A DNA stretch of 64,000 nucleotides from an uncultured Kordiimonas sp. (GCA_947503625.1 CANNEK010000001.1:986152-1050151), one strand, 5' to 3'; shown: positions 55,401-63,683, numbered from the stretch's first letter. The notes: generated from the sequence alone by a model not told the origin. Numbers and translations: made by a program.

Positions 55401-55553
55401 GCGCCGCTATATTTCTTCGGCGGAAACCTATGGTCGCCGCTTGCAGCAGTGATGATGTTTGGGCTGGCCTTCGCCTCCGCGCTGACACTCTTTTTCGTGC
55501 CAGCAGCCTATATGCTTTTCTTCCGCCGCAAGTATGCAGTGGAAACTGGCTAG
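52497..55553 (+). CDS. RND-family efflux pump, inner-membrane permease
   Basis: A 1018-residue proton-driven exporter with twelve helices in two repeats and two large periplasmic loops. The TM4 motif reads GLLVDNGVVIVED (D401-N402) where AcrB has Asp-Asp, and the TM10 segment INNAIVLVD has Asn (about N924) where AcrB has Lys940. So the AcrB proton-relay triad is altered, as in a recognised RND subgroup. The N-terminus (ELGLTRTRFSLLLMVALVISG) and the ARYPGMTPERVE loop are typical. Its stop overlaps the convergent dioxygenase stop in CTAG. The exported compound is unknown. Confidence 0.93.
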   Translation: MTSLTELGLTRTRFSLLLMVALVISGILLYVDFPKREDPEILIRTAIVDARYPGMTPERVENLIAEKIERKIREIKEVDEINTVLKTGSMRTYVNLKDEVTDLDPIWQELRDKMGDIERELPEGTHGPFVNTDFGDVSIATIAMTAEGFSYREMEETAKDLQRQLYTVDGVSKVDISGVQEERIWLELDTRRFGSIGAQVNTLVNDLQTQNVILPAGKLNAAGTTILLEASGDFKSVEDIENMLTQTSGGESFVRLRDVLDVRRDIVSPKEQPAYYNGRPALVVSVQMQPSFDVKNVGVDILEKVKSFEQQQPIGYKFEFATFQPDDVSKAINDALSNVAQTFIVVLLVVLAFLGVRSGLVIASIVPFAVMFTLLGMNVLNIALEQVSIAAVIISLGLLVDNGVVIVEDILRRIDEGSTRRDASMAAGKQFAVPLLVSSLTTIFAFTPFFLLVGAEGEYAFSLGSVVALTLIGSWISAMYFLPLIAANFLKRRSVEDSVEEKAQSYLANWYGALLKSAIGKAGFVIVLSYGLIAGTVQLFAYVPNEMFPVSDRAEVLVYMDLPKGAHISGTEQVAKQVSSWISDQTTNPEVDDHILYVGSGGPRFYLSLNPEDPDPATAFFLVNTTSSEDADRFAARAKRYLFENQPEGRFTIKRLSMGAKESGQVDVEISGPDLEQLLQMGTGVVQMFAEAPGIIENKHDWGEKLIKFVIDIDQDKARRLDMSSQDMAQTLSAYFDGFAISDFRDADQTIPIMLRSTERDRNSVGDLLDIILPGGQGSELTPLEQLAVLKPQLENSQIRRKDQVRTITITGKSATLTADELYAFIKPNLDELDLSGGFSISIGGELEDSKEIYTKLGNGLPYAFLLMILAVVYQFNSLRRGLVIFMTVPLALVGVPIGLFVTGEPMSFFAMLGIISLAGIIINNAIVLVDQIDIELRSNDITTAITNAGMKRLRPILLTSITTVVGLAPLYFFGGNLWSPLAAVMMFGLAFASALTLFFVPAAYMLFFRRKYAVETG

Positions 55554-56530
55554 GCAATCAGGGAAGCAAGCACACGCCGTCGGCCAACAAAGGGCCGACG
55601 GCCGTGCATGACCTGAAAATTATCCACGAGAGCGACATCGCCAGCCTGCCAGGGCAGGTTTACCGTTAACTCTTCGGCAAGGTCACAAACTTTCTGCATG
55701 GTCGCTTCAGGCATGGCGCTGCCGTCACCAAAAGCAATTTTGTGGATGCCAGTGTGGCTGGTATCTGCCCAGCCCAGGAAGGCCGCGATCAATTGATTGA
55801 AAAATGCCTCTCTGCCGTTGTCTGCTTCGCGAATGGCAGGCAGCGCCGGCGTCGTTGTCCGCAAACTGCCATCACCAAGCCACTTCCAGCTATAGCCCAG
55901 CTTTTCCAGTCGCACTTCAGCTTGCTCGCGAGTATCAACGCCGAGTGTACTTTGCCAGCCTCGCCCCTGACCTGATTCCGGATCGTCTGCATCAGGCATG
56001 ATCAAGCTGTACTTCACCTGCTTGTCTCTGCAGGTCTGAACAAATTCAGGATCAAGCTCCTTGATTTTATCGAGCAGAATATCCGAGCGGCAAACAGGGG
56101 TTTCGCCGCCCGTATCCGCTGCGGTCTCGCAGAAAAAATAAAGCTTTGACGGAAACAAAGGAGTTTGTGCCATCTCGTGATGGAGGAAAATTCCAACCTC
56201 GGGCGGAGCCTCGTTTGCAGTAAAAACACGGTCTGTCAGATTGACCCGAACAGCATTTGAAAGCGATTCTTTGTAAGTGAACCCAGGCTCGTCAAATGCC
56301 TCGACAAAGGCATCAAAATCCTCTGGCGCAGAAAGTGGAAAACCCCGGAAAAGAACAGTTCCACTGCTGGAAAGCATATCGAAAAGTCGCTGTCTCTCGC
56401 GTTTCACCCAGGCAATGCTGGACGGCAGGTCCAGTTCGCGCTCTTCATTGATAATCAGGGTCGGGAAAACGCTATCGGAATAACTCTGTTGGAACGCTGC
56501 GCGCGTTTCATGAATATTCATTTTGGTCAT
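55550..56530 (-). CDS. TauD/TfdA-type Fe(II)/2-oxoglutarate-dependent dioxygenase
   Basis: A 326-residue oxygenase of the clavaminate-synthase-like group. The iron site is probably H117-x-E119 (LHHEMAQ) with the distal His in VMHGRRPF (about H309), and Arg residues just after bind 2-oxoglutarate. The N-terminal SGTVLFRGFPL is typical of the family. AAGGGA precedes the ATG at 56530. It follows the Gfo/Idh oxidoreductase by 54 bases on the same strand, so the two are likely cotranscribed. The reaction could be hydroxylation or oxidative cleavage of a small acid; substrate unknown. Confidence 0.9.
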   Translation of the reverse strand: MTKMNIHETRAAFQQSYSDSVFPTLIINEERELDLPSSIAWVKRERQRLFDMLSSSGTVLFRGFPLSAPEDFDAFVEAFDEPGFTYKESLSNAVRVNLTDRVFTANEAPPEVGIFLHHEMAQTPLFPSKLYFFCETAADTGGETPVCRSDILLDKIKELDPEFVQTCRDKQVKYSLIMPDADDPESGQGRGWQSTLGVDTREQAEVRLEKLGYSWKWLGDGSLRTTTPALPAIREADNGREAFFNQLIAAFLGWADTSHTGIHKIAFGDGSAMPEATMQKVCDLAEELTVNLPWQAGDVALVDNFQVMHGRRPFVGRRRVLASLIA

Positions 56531-56584
56531 TGGTCTTCCCTTACAGCTTAACAAGTTGAAAATCTGGCCCCACCCCAAATTTTC

Positions 56585-57805
56585 TCAAAGAAGTAACGCC
56601 TCAAGGTCATGTTTCGTTATAAGATCTGTTACATTGACAGGCTCGCCGGATTGAACAGACATTTCGGCTGCCACACCCACCAGTACAGCCAGCAAGCCCT
56701 GCGCGCAGTCCGCCGCGTCAGTCTCTTTGCCATCCAGCATGTCGACAAAAATTTTGTGTTCCACATAGGTTGCGCCGCTATGACCGCTTCGCTCGATAAA
56801 GTCGACATATTGAGGCACAATCGTGCGGGAGATACCTGCTTCACCGTGCAAAATCTCAATGCCCGTTTTCAGCTTGTTGTCCTGAAACGTATTGATGTCT
56901 TCAAAAGCTTTCAATCGGCCTTCGTCACCGCATACAACAAGTTCTTCATAAAATGATGGCGAGAACATATTCAGGGAAAATCCACCGCGCACGCCGTTCT
57001 GATAATCAATTGTGACAAAGGCATTGTCGAGAATATCAGAATGCTCTCCGTCCTTTTCGAAGTCAGTGAAGTTGACCGCCTGAGACCCGGTCGCGAACAC
57101 CCGCGCCGGTCTTGAGCCCGCAATAATGTTCATCAAATCGAAGTAATGGCAGCATTTTTCCACAAGCGTACCGCCAGTTTTGCTGGAAAACTTGTTCCAT
57201 TGGTCAACCTTGTCAAGGAAAGGCGGGCGGTGCTCGGCCATGGAAATCGTTTTGACATTCCCAAGTGACTGCCTGTCCATGATTTCATAGAGCGCTTCAG
57301 AATAGGTGGCCTTGTATCGATATTGCAGACCAACCTGAATTACAGAGGAATAGCTTTTGGCTATCTGCGCTATGGCTTTTGCATCTTCGATTGTTGTGGC
57401 CATTGGTTTCTCAAGCAAAATCGGTTTGCCCGATTTCACAGCCACCTTAAGTACGTCAAGATGCGTGTGATTGGGAGTGCAGATCAGCAATGCATCAGCC
57501 CTGGAGTCCATGCATGCAGCTTCAAGGCTCTCGTATGCATGGACATCATGTTCCGAATGCTGGCGGAACACGCTCTTCGCGACCTCAACACTCGCAGGTT
57601 GAGTATCGAACAGACCATGCACTGTTGCCCGGCCTTCCAGCGCGGTAACGCGCATGTGCTCCTGTCCAATCGTTCCCGTGCCAATCACGTTAAAGCGATA
57701 TCGCGGTGCATCCGCCTTGAAAAGATATCGGTCGTTTTCACCGACAAAATCGAAAAAACGATCCTGTTCCATATGCCTGAGACGCAGTTCTTTTTTTGGT
57801 GGCAT
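56585..57805 (-). CDS. Gfo/Idh/MocA-family oxidoreductase
   Basis: A 406-residue NAD(P)-dependent dehydrogenase. The Rossmann motif is VIGTGTIGQEHM (from about residue 40), the EKP motif is LLEKPMATT, and a C-terminal alpha/beta substrate domain carries GGTLVEKCCHYFDLMN with the family His. Such enzymes oxidise or reduce hydroxyl groups of sugars, inositols or related compounds. About 35 residues precede the Rossmann fold, so M1 or M12 may be the true start. It is divergent from the TonB receptor gene, which suggests that the imported compound is its substrate. Confidence 0.9.
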   Translation of the reverse strand: MPPKKELRLRHMEQDRFFDFVGENDRYLFKADAPRYRFNVIGTGTIGQEHMRVTALEGRATVHGLFDTQPASVEVAKSVFRQHSEHDVHAYESLEAACMDSRADALLICTPNHTHLDVLKVAVKSGKPILLEKPMATTIEDAKAIAQIAKSYSSVIQVGLQYRYKATYSEALYEIMDRQSLGNVKTISMAEHRPPFLDKVDQWNKFSSKTGGTLVEKCCHYFDLMNIIAGSRPARVFATGSQAVNFTDFEKDGEHSDILDNAFVTIDYQNGVRGGFSLNMFSPSFYEELVVCGDEGRLKAFEDINTFQDNKLKTGIEILHGEAGISRTIVPQYVDFIERSGHSGATYVEHKIFVDMLDGKETDAADCAQGLLAVLVGVAAEMSVQSGEPVNVTDLITKHDLEALLL

Positions 57806-57935
57806 AATATTAGAAACCTTGAATTTAGCCCGTGGGATGCCCCCATTCAGGTGTGTTCACCGCAAGCTGCGGCCCCACCGTGGCTCACAGTATGATCACA
57901 GTTTTTTTTGCTTCAAGCGAATTCTATACAGATTG

Positions 57936-57952
57936 ATCACATTAATCACATT
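57936..57952. repeat. Tandem ATCACATT direct repeat
   Basis: ATCACATT occurs at 57936-57943 and 57945-57952, nine bases apart, with a related GATCACA at about 57893-57899. The first copy overlaps the palindrome TGATCA. Close repeats suggest cooperative regulator binding on one DNA face or a LacI/CRP-like site, but the protein is unknown. Confidence 0.35.
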
Positions 57953-58020
57953 TTATAGTCTTATGGTTGCATTTATTTTCCATTTGTAATCATATATCGC
58001 TTGGGATGATTAATAAAACG

Positions 58021-58054
58021 CAATATTTTGTTTTCATATTGAAATAAAATATTG
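58021..58054. promoter_or_regulatory. 9-bp perfect inverted repeat upstream of the TonB receptor gene
   Basis: CAATATTTT (58021-58029) is mirrored by AAAATATTG (58046-58054) across a 16-base spacer. The centres lie about 25 bases apart, near two and a half helical turns. The AT-rich arms suit an operator or a bend site better than a stable RNA hairpin. Confidence 0.45.
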
Positions 58055-58161
58055 AATCGGAGCAATTACTGCTACCCAAGGTTTTGTTTAGGCAATGCCG
58101 GTTTCTCCCGCACGTTCTGTTTTGAGTTGTCGCAAAACATACACCAAGCCGGAGGTAACAA

Positions 58162-60552
58162 ATGTTCACGAAAAGCAGGATCAGAATTACGGCATGCTCG
58201 TGCGTTTCAATAGCAACCGCACTTGTATATGCTTCACCCGTGCTCGCTCAAGATGCAGCAAACGATGAAGGCTATGTATTTGAAGAAATTGTTGTCACAT
58301 CGCAAAAACGCGAACAACGCCTCAGCGAAGTGCCGATCGCCGTCAGCGTTTTGGGCGCAGGCGCGATTGAACGGAGCCAGGCACCTAATATTGAATCACT
58401 GCAAACGCTTATTCCCTCCATCAGCTTTCGTAAGGGCACAACCAGCGCCAATTCTGCCATCACCATTCGCGGTATTGGCACCATCTCTTTCAGCGGCGCA
58501 GCAGAACCAAGTGTGTCTACCGTTGTTGATGGTGTCGTTTTAGGCCGCTCAGGCCAGGCGTTTGCTGATTTGTATGACCTTGAGCGCCTTGAGGTCCTTC
58601 GGGGGCCGCAGGGAACATTGTTCGGAAAAAACGCGTCAGCGGGTGTTGTCAATATCACTACCAAACGCCCCTCCAGCGAGGTTGAAGGTTATGTTGATGC
58701 GATGCTCGCGGAAGACAATGAATGGCGAGTACGAGGCCGCATTTCCGGACCCCTCAGCGACAATGTAAATGCAAGCCTTACTGTTACCAAAGCGGAGTTT
58801 GCCGGTAATATCACCAATGTATTCAACAACCGCACAGTCAATGGTTATGACCGCCAGGGTTTGCGGGCAATGGTGGAGTTCACGCCGTCTGACACACTCT
58901 CGATCCTCGCGATATACGAACACAACGAGTCAGACGATGATTGCTGCGCCGACCTTGAAGTGCTGCCAAGCGGTCGCAATCCCAATTCACCAGCGGCACC
59001 TGATAGCAACGGCATTGTAAACGGTGTTGCGGACCTGGACCTCGGCCAGCGTCTTATCGATCATGATTTTGAGACCCGCATGCTCGACAACACCGACGCC
59101 TGGTCCATAGAGATCAACAAAGATCTGGAAAACGTGACACTGACATCTATTACAGCCTACAGAAACTGGGAGAACACCGAGTTCAGGGAAGGTGATTTTA
59201 CCTCAATTGGCGGTACGTCCGACCAGCCGGTTTTTGGAGTTCCCTTCCAGTTACACGACGATGGGACACGTGAATGGGATCAGTTGTCCCAGGAGTTCAG
59301 GATATCCGGCCCTGAAGGCGAGCGGCTTTTCTATCAGGCCGGGTTCTACTACTTCAATCTGGATCAGGAAGCGGACTTCACCCGCAACGCAAGCTGCCAG
59401 AATAATGGCGGACAGAACCAGCCAATACTGGATGCTAATCCCGGACTTACCTGCAATGCCAATGATATTGTCGCCGCGACCGGCTTCAGCAGCGTAGATA
59501 TCGAAAACTGGGCGCTTTTTGGTCAGGGAAGTTACGAGATTATCGAGGATGAACTGACATTGATTTTCGGTGCGCGTTACACGGACGATACAGTTTCGTT
59601 CAACCACCGCCGCGTCAGCCTCGATCCATTTGGCCGGCAAGGTGTCGGCGTCAGGCCTGAATTACCCAACAGTCAGTTCAGTGAAGCATCTGGCGGTTTC
59701 GCCACTGATTTCTCGAACGAAAGCGGCAACACCGACTTCTCGTTTCAGGCAGGCCTGCAATACAATCTGCAGGAATATGGTGTGTTTTATGCCACGTACG
59801 CCCAAGGATACAAAGGGCCAGCTTTCAATGTATTCTATAACATGGGACGCAACGATGAACTGCCCATTGATGAAGAGTCGTCCGACTCTTATGAAGTTGG
59901 CTACAAATATGCTTCTGCCAATCTGGTTGTGAACCTTGCTGCCTACTACACCGAAATCAGTGGTTTTCAGGCCAACAACTTTGACAACTCGACGGGCGTG
60001 ACGATCACGCGCCTGACCAACGCAGGCGATGTGTCTACCAAAGGCATTGAGCTTGATGTCTTGTGGAATCCGACAGAGTTCTTCACTTTGACAGCAGCAG
60101 CAGCATGGAACGACGCCCAGATCGAAGAGTTCAACTGCCCACTCGACCCACTTACAGGCCAACCACCAGCAGGCTGTACAAGTCGATCAGGGCTTGACCT
60201 GCTATTCTCGCCAGACTTCAATTTCAATATTGGCGGTGAATACATCATCCCGGTAAGCGACGATACCGAAGTGATTTTGAATGCAAACTGGGCGCAGGTC
60301 GACGACCAGCAATCATTGCTTCCGGGCACCGATGGCACCTTCAATCCCGTAAGCCTTTTGCCGGGCTATGACAAGGTGGATGCAAGCGTCACCCTCTCCT
60401 TCAATGACGGCGACTATCGCATCACAGGGTTTGTTCGAAACCTGTTTGACAAAAGCTTTGTTACCACACACAGCGGTGACAACTTCCGCTATCAAATTCC
60501 TCGTGAAGCCGACCGGTATTTTGGCGTCAACATTCGCGCCAATTTCAACTAG
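58162..60552 (+). CDS. TonB-dependent outer-membrane receptor
   Basis: A 796-residue receptor with a signal peptide (cleavage likely after VLAQ, residue 30), a TonB box (EEIVVT, 41-46), a plug domain (SEVPIAVSVL, YDLERLEVLRGPQGTLFGKNASAGVVNITTK) and a 22-strand barrel to the C-terminus. It resembles the large receptor family of sphingomonad-like and marine alphaproteobacteria that take up organic compounds, not only iron. It is 92 bases upstream of the TRAP genes, so outer- and inner-membrane uptake of one substrate may be joined. Ligand unknown. Confidence 0.95.
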   Translation: MFTKSRIRITACSCVSIATALVYASPVLAQDAANDEGYVFEEIVVTSQKREQRLSEVPIAVSVLGAGAIERSQAPNIESLQTLIPSISFRKGTTSANSAITIRGIGTISFSGAAEPSVSTVVDGVVLGRSGQAFADLYDLERLEVLRGPQGTLFGKNASAGVVNITTKRPSSEVEGYVDAMLAEDNEWRVRGRISGPLSDNVNASLTVTKAEFAGNITNVFNNRTVNGYDRQGLRAMVEFTPSDTLSILAIYEHNESDDDCCADLEVLPSGRNPNSPAAPDSNGIVNGVADLDLGQRLIDHDFETRMLDNTDAWSIEINKDLENVTLTSITAYRNWENTEFREGDFTSIGGTSDQPVFGVPFQLHDDGTREWDQLSQEFRISGPEGERLFYQAGFYYFNLDQEADFTRNASCQNNGGQNQPILDANPGLTCNANDIVAATGFSSVDIENWALFGQGSYEIIEDELTLIFGARYTDDTVSFNHRRVSLDPFGRQGVGVRPELPNSQFSEASGGFATDFSNESGNTDFSFQAGLQYNLQEYGVFYATYAQGYKGPAFNVFYNMGRNDELPIDEESSDSYEVGYKYASANLVVNLAAYYTEISGFQANNFDNSTGVTITRLTNAGDVSTKGIELDVLWNPTEFFTLTAAAAWNDAQIEEFNCPLDPLTGQPPAGCTSRSGLDLLFSPDFNFNIGGEYIIPVSDDTEVILNANWAQVDDQQSLLPGTDGTFNPVSLLPGYDKVDASVTLSFNDGDYRITGFVRNLFDKSFVTTHSGDNFRYQIPREADRYFGVNIRANFN

Positions 60553-60577
60553 GCGATTGCTTTGCAGCAAGAAAAAA

Positions 60578-60601
60578 GGCACACCCCTAAGGGAGTGAGC
60601 C
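60578..60601. repeat. Imperfect inverted repeat between receptor and TRAP genes
   Basis: A GC-rich hairpin can form from GGCACACCC and GGGAGTGAGCC around a TAA loop, with one mismatch and one bulge. It lies between the receptor stop and the dctQ start. No T-run follows, so it may reduce read-through or protect mRNA rather than terminate. Confidence 0.35.
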
Positions 60602-60644
60602 TGGCCAACGCCATAACTCGCTGGCACATGTATGGGGAGATGCT

Positions 60645-61184
60645 GTGCACCACTTTCTGGAACACATACTGAAACCTCTGGCCACAGTAAACCGATCAGC
60701 AGCAAACGTCGGCTGCAACCTGGCGGCTGTCCTGCTTGCTGCCATGGTCATTATCGTTCTGGCACAGGTGTTTTTCCGCTACGTTCTGAATGAAGCCTTT
60801 GGCTGGAGCGAGGAAATTGCCAAAGTCATGATGGTTTGGGTCACGTTTCTGGTGAGTCCCTGGGCTTATCGCTACGGCGCCTTCGTTTCTGTCGATATGT
60901 TCATAGAACCATTCAGTGACAAATTTCGCCTTTGGCTTAATCTGGTCGTCCATCTGCTCGTATTATGGGCGCTTTTCGTATTTTTGCGCGAAAGTAACGA
61001 TTTCTGGGATAAAGGCCGGGCTACGTTTGCCGCCACCGTTCCCCTAAAACTAGCATGGTTCTACAGCATTGTACCAATTGCTTTTACTGCGATGCTTTCA
61101 GTTGGCCTTGAAACCATAATCCGTACCTTGCTGTCATTGACAACCGGTGACAGGTCCTACCTGCTTTCAGAAAAGGACAGCTAG
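60645..61184 (+). CDS. TRAP transporter small membrane subunit (DctQ type)
   Basis: A 179-residue four-helix protein. The conserved FRYVLNEAFGWSEEIAKVMMVWVTFL and YGAFVSVDMF segments are diagnostic of DctQ. It partners with the large subunit encoded three bases downstream. The start is a GTG at 60645 with GGGGAG upstream; no ATG in frame fits better. Substrate is not indicated. Confidence 0.93.
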   Translation: MHHFLEHILKPLATVNRSAANVGCNLAAVLLAAMVIIVLAQVFFRYVLNEAFGWSEEIAKVMMVWVTFLVSPWAYRYGAFVSVDMFIEPFSDKFRLWLNLVVHLLVLWALFVFLRESNDFWDKGRATFAATVPLKLAWFYSIVPIAFTAMLSVGLETIIRTLLSLTTGDRSYLLSEKDS

Positions 61185-61187
61185 GTC

Positions 61188-62474
61188 ATGTCGCTCGGCT
61201 ATTTCTGGATTTTTATTTTACTGATGGTCGTTGGCGCGCCCGTTGTATTTGCGTTGTTGATCGGCCCGGCGTTGAGCCTGACACTTGATGGCCAGCCAAT
61301 GTATGTGCGCGCGTTATTAAGTCGCCTCTATAACGGAATGGACAGTTTCCCGCTTATGGCCGTGCCATTCTTCATTCTGGCAGGGGAATTAATGAATTCC
61401 GGTGGCATTACGCGCGCAATCGTGAAATTCAGCCAGACCTTGATTGGTCATGTTCGTGGTGGATTGGCCCAGATCAACATCTTGTCATCAATCCTGTTTG
61501 CAGGACTGTCCGGTTCCGCTGTTGCAGATACATCCGCTCTGGGAAAGATGCTTGTCCCGGCCATGGAAGAAGCCGGCTATTCCAGGCGCTTTTCGGCTGC
61601 TGTGACCGCAGCCTCTTCTGTCATCGGCCCAATCATTCCACCTTCGGGCATCATGATAATTTACGCCTTCATTATGAATGTTTCAGTCGGCGGCCTGTTT
61701 GCGGCCGGCATCGTTCCTGGCTTCATGGTTGCGACCGGATTGATGTTGATGACGAGCCGTATTTCTAAAGTAAGAGGCTATCCTGTCGCGAGCCAAAAAG
61801 CGAGCTGGAGCGAGCGCGGTGCCGCGCTCAAAAGCACTATTCTGGCACTCTTGACGCCCGTGATTTTGCTTGGCGGCATAGTCCTTGGCATTTTTACGCC
61901 CACCGAAGCTGCCGCCGTCGCGGCATTTTATGCTTTGGTCGTAGGACTGTTTTTCATGCGCTCCCTTAACCTTCGTGACCTGCCAACCATATTCAGGAAC
62001 GTCGCCATACAGTCCGGTGTAATCCTCCTGCTTGTCGGTGCCGCCGTCACTTTTGCATGGATTATTACGGTATCCGGCATGGCTGAAAGCCTTGCAACGG
62101 CATTGACCAGCATAAGCGACAATGTGTTGCTTCTACTGTTTCTGGTAAATATCTTCCTGCTCATCGTCGGGATGTTTCTGGATGCAGGGCCGGCGATCCT
62201 GATACTGGGCCCGGTATTGGGTCCAATCTTCATTGGTCTTGGGGTCGACCCCTTGCATTTTGCCATCGTGATGTGTGTGAATGTGACCGTGGGTCTGGCA
62301 ACACCACCCATGGGGCTGGTGCTGTTTGTCGCGTCCTCCATATCCGGAGAGAAAGTAGATCGTATTGCACAGGAAATGCTACCATTTCTTGCTGTCGAAA
62401 TCGGTGTGATTTTTCTGATCACTTACATCCCGGCGTTGTCGCTCACGGTGCCCCGGCTTCTTGGTTTTCTTTAG
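61188..62474 (+). CDS. TRAP transporter large membrane subunit (DctM type)
   Basis: A 428-residue polytopic protein of the sodium-ion-driven TRAP family. Family segments include LMAVPFFILAGELMNSGGIT, SGSAVADTSALGKMLVPAM, VIGPIIPPSGIMIIY and GLATPPMGLVLFV. It forms the transport channel with DctQ and receives ligand from the periplasmic DctP protein. Spacing of three bases to dctQ and nine bases to dctP shows one transcript. Confidence 0.95.
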   Translation: MSLGYFWIFILLMVVGAPVVFALLIGPALSLTLDGQPMYVRALLSRLYNGMDSFPLMAVPFFILAGELMNSGGITRAIVKFSQTLIGHVRGGLAQINILSSILFAGLSGSAVADTSALGKMLVPAMEEAGYSRRFSAAVTAASSVIGPIIPPSGIMIIYAFIMNVSVGGLFAAGIVPGFMVATGLMLMTSRISKVRGYPVASQKASWSERGAALKSTILALLTPVILLGGIVLGIFTPTEAAAVAAFYALVVGLFFMRSLNLRDLPTIFRNVAIQSGVILLLVGAAVTFAWIITVSGMAESLATALTSISDNVLLLLFLVNIFLLIVGMFLDAGPAILILGPVLGPIFIGLGVDPLHFAIVMCVNVTVGLATPPMGLVLFVASSISGEKVDRIAQEMLPFLAVEIGVIFLITYIPALSLTVPRLLGFL

Positions 62475-62483
62475 GAACGACAC

Positions 62484-63548
62484 ATGGAAAAACAGGAAAA
62501 CGGCCCGACAGACATGAGAAACAACGTTATTCGTATTTTGTTTTTCGCTCTGGTTATCATGTGCCTTGTCGGCTTGAGTTTTAGCTTCGACCTATCTCGC
62601 GGCCATATCATCAAGGTGGCGTTCCTCGGATCACAGGAAGACGAAGACTATGCTGGCGCTCTCGCCTTTAAAAAGGTTGTCGAAGAACGTACTGGCGGCG
62701 CAACAACTGTACAGGTTTTTCCCGCCGGCCAGTTCTGTTCGAACGCGCGGGAATGCCTGGAGGCTCTGCAATCCGGGACACTTGAAGTGACCATGACAAC
62801 GGCAGGAGGAGCAGGAAGCCTTTTTGGTGCCATTCAGGTTCTGGACCTTCCATACGCTTTTTCAGGGGACGAAATGGCGGAATGCATCTTGGATGGCCCG
62901 TTCGCCGACAAGCTGAGGGAGAGCGTTCTGGGTGCAGAAGCGGGCATTCGACTGGGCGTAATATCCAATACTGGTGGATGGCGCAATTTTGCCACTGTCG
63001 CAACGCCGGTGCGCAACGCATCTGATCTCAAGGGGCTAAAGCTGCGCACCGTCACCGCGCCAATTCAGCAGGAAATGATGCGTCAGCTAGGGGCGAGTGC
63101 AACTCCCATTGCCTGGTCCGAACTCTACTCGGCCCTCGCGACCCGCGTAGTAGAAGGCACCAAAAACAGCGTTCAGGACATTGTTGGGATGAAGTTCAAT
63201 GAACATATCAAGTACCTGACTCTGGACGGCCATGCCTATATGGCGGCCATGTGGTGGTACTCAGAGCCCCTCTGGCAAGATTTGTCACCTGAAATGCGGG
63301 CGATCATTATGGAAGGATTTCAAACTTTGCAGCGGACAACGCGCAAGATTGTCAAGACGGGCGAGGCAGCAGCGCTTCAGGAATTCCGAGCATCCGGGGG
63401 CACCGTTCACGTTCCGTCACCCCAAGAACGGAAAAGTTTTGAAAACGCGACAACCGGCATGCGCCATTGGTTTGCCGAGCAATACGGCAAAGAATGGCTC
63501 AATGCTATTGATACCGCGGTCAACGCATGCAGCACTAATCTCTCATGA
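62484..63548 (+). CDS. TRAP transporter solute-binding protein (DctP type)
   Basis: A 354-residue periplasmic binding protein. An N-terminal hydrophobic segment (about residues 15-34) exports it, and no clean signal-peptidase motif is seen, so it may stay anchored. The mature fold shows VQVFPAGQFCSNARECLEALQSG, LDLPYAFSG, GWRNFATVATPVRNASDLKGLKLRT and the ligand-binding R-T region. It contains several Cys residues, unusual for DctP. It would bring an organic acid or sugar acid from the receptor to DctQM. AGGA precedes the ATG. Confidence 0.93.
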   Translation: MEKQENGPTDMRNNVIRILFFALVIMCLVGLSFSFDLSRGHIIKVAFLGSQEDEDYAGALAFKKVVEERTGGATTVQVFPAGQFCSNARECLEALQSGTLEVTMTTAGGAGSLFGAIQVLDLPYAFSGDEMAECILDGPFADKLRESVLGAEAGIRLGVISNTGGWRNFATVATPVRNASDLKGLKLRTVTAPIQQEMMRQLGASATPIAWSELYSALATRVVEGTKNSVQDIVGMKFNEHIKYLTLDGHAYMAAMWWYSEPLWQDLSPEMRAIIMEGFQTLQRTTRKIVKTGEAAALQEFRASGGTVHVPSPQERKSFENATTGMRHWFAEQYGKEWLNAIDTAVNACSTNLS

Positions 63549-63655
63549 TACCCTGCGCTGGAAAAACGCTATCCGGGCCAGCATAGACTTGCCCCAAAAC
63601 CTTCAGCCGCCTACATTGCACCAAATTTCCCTTAAACTCTTTGGTTGCGGTACGC

Positions 63656-63666
63656 GCCAAATTGGC
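63656..63666. repeat. Short palindrome upstream of the last gene
   Basis: GCCAA-A-TTGGC, a perfect 5-bp inverted repeat around one base, lies 17 bases before the ATG at 63684. It may be an operator or chance. Confidence 0.25.
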
Positions 63667-63683
63667 TGGTTAAACGTCGCTCT

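Larger units (their letters stand above)
57806..58161. promoter_or_regulatory. AT-rich divergent control region, no gene
   Basis: This 356-base stretch is the only long gap in the window. It separates the Gfo/Idh gene from the TonB receptor gene and is much richer in A+T than its neighbours. It holds tandem ATCACATT copies, a 9-bp inverted repeat (58021-58054) and AATCAT/ATGATT half-sites near 57989-58012. I see no open frame of note and no RNA gene. It probably contains both promoters and operators. GGAGG precedes the receptor ATG. Confidence 0.6.
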
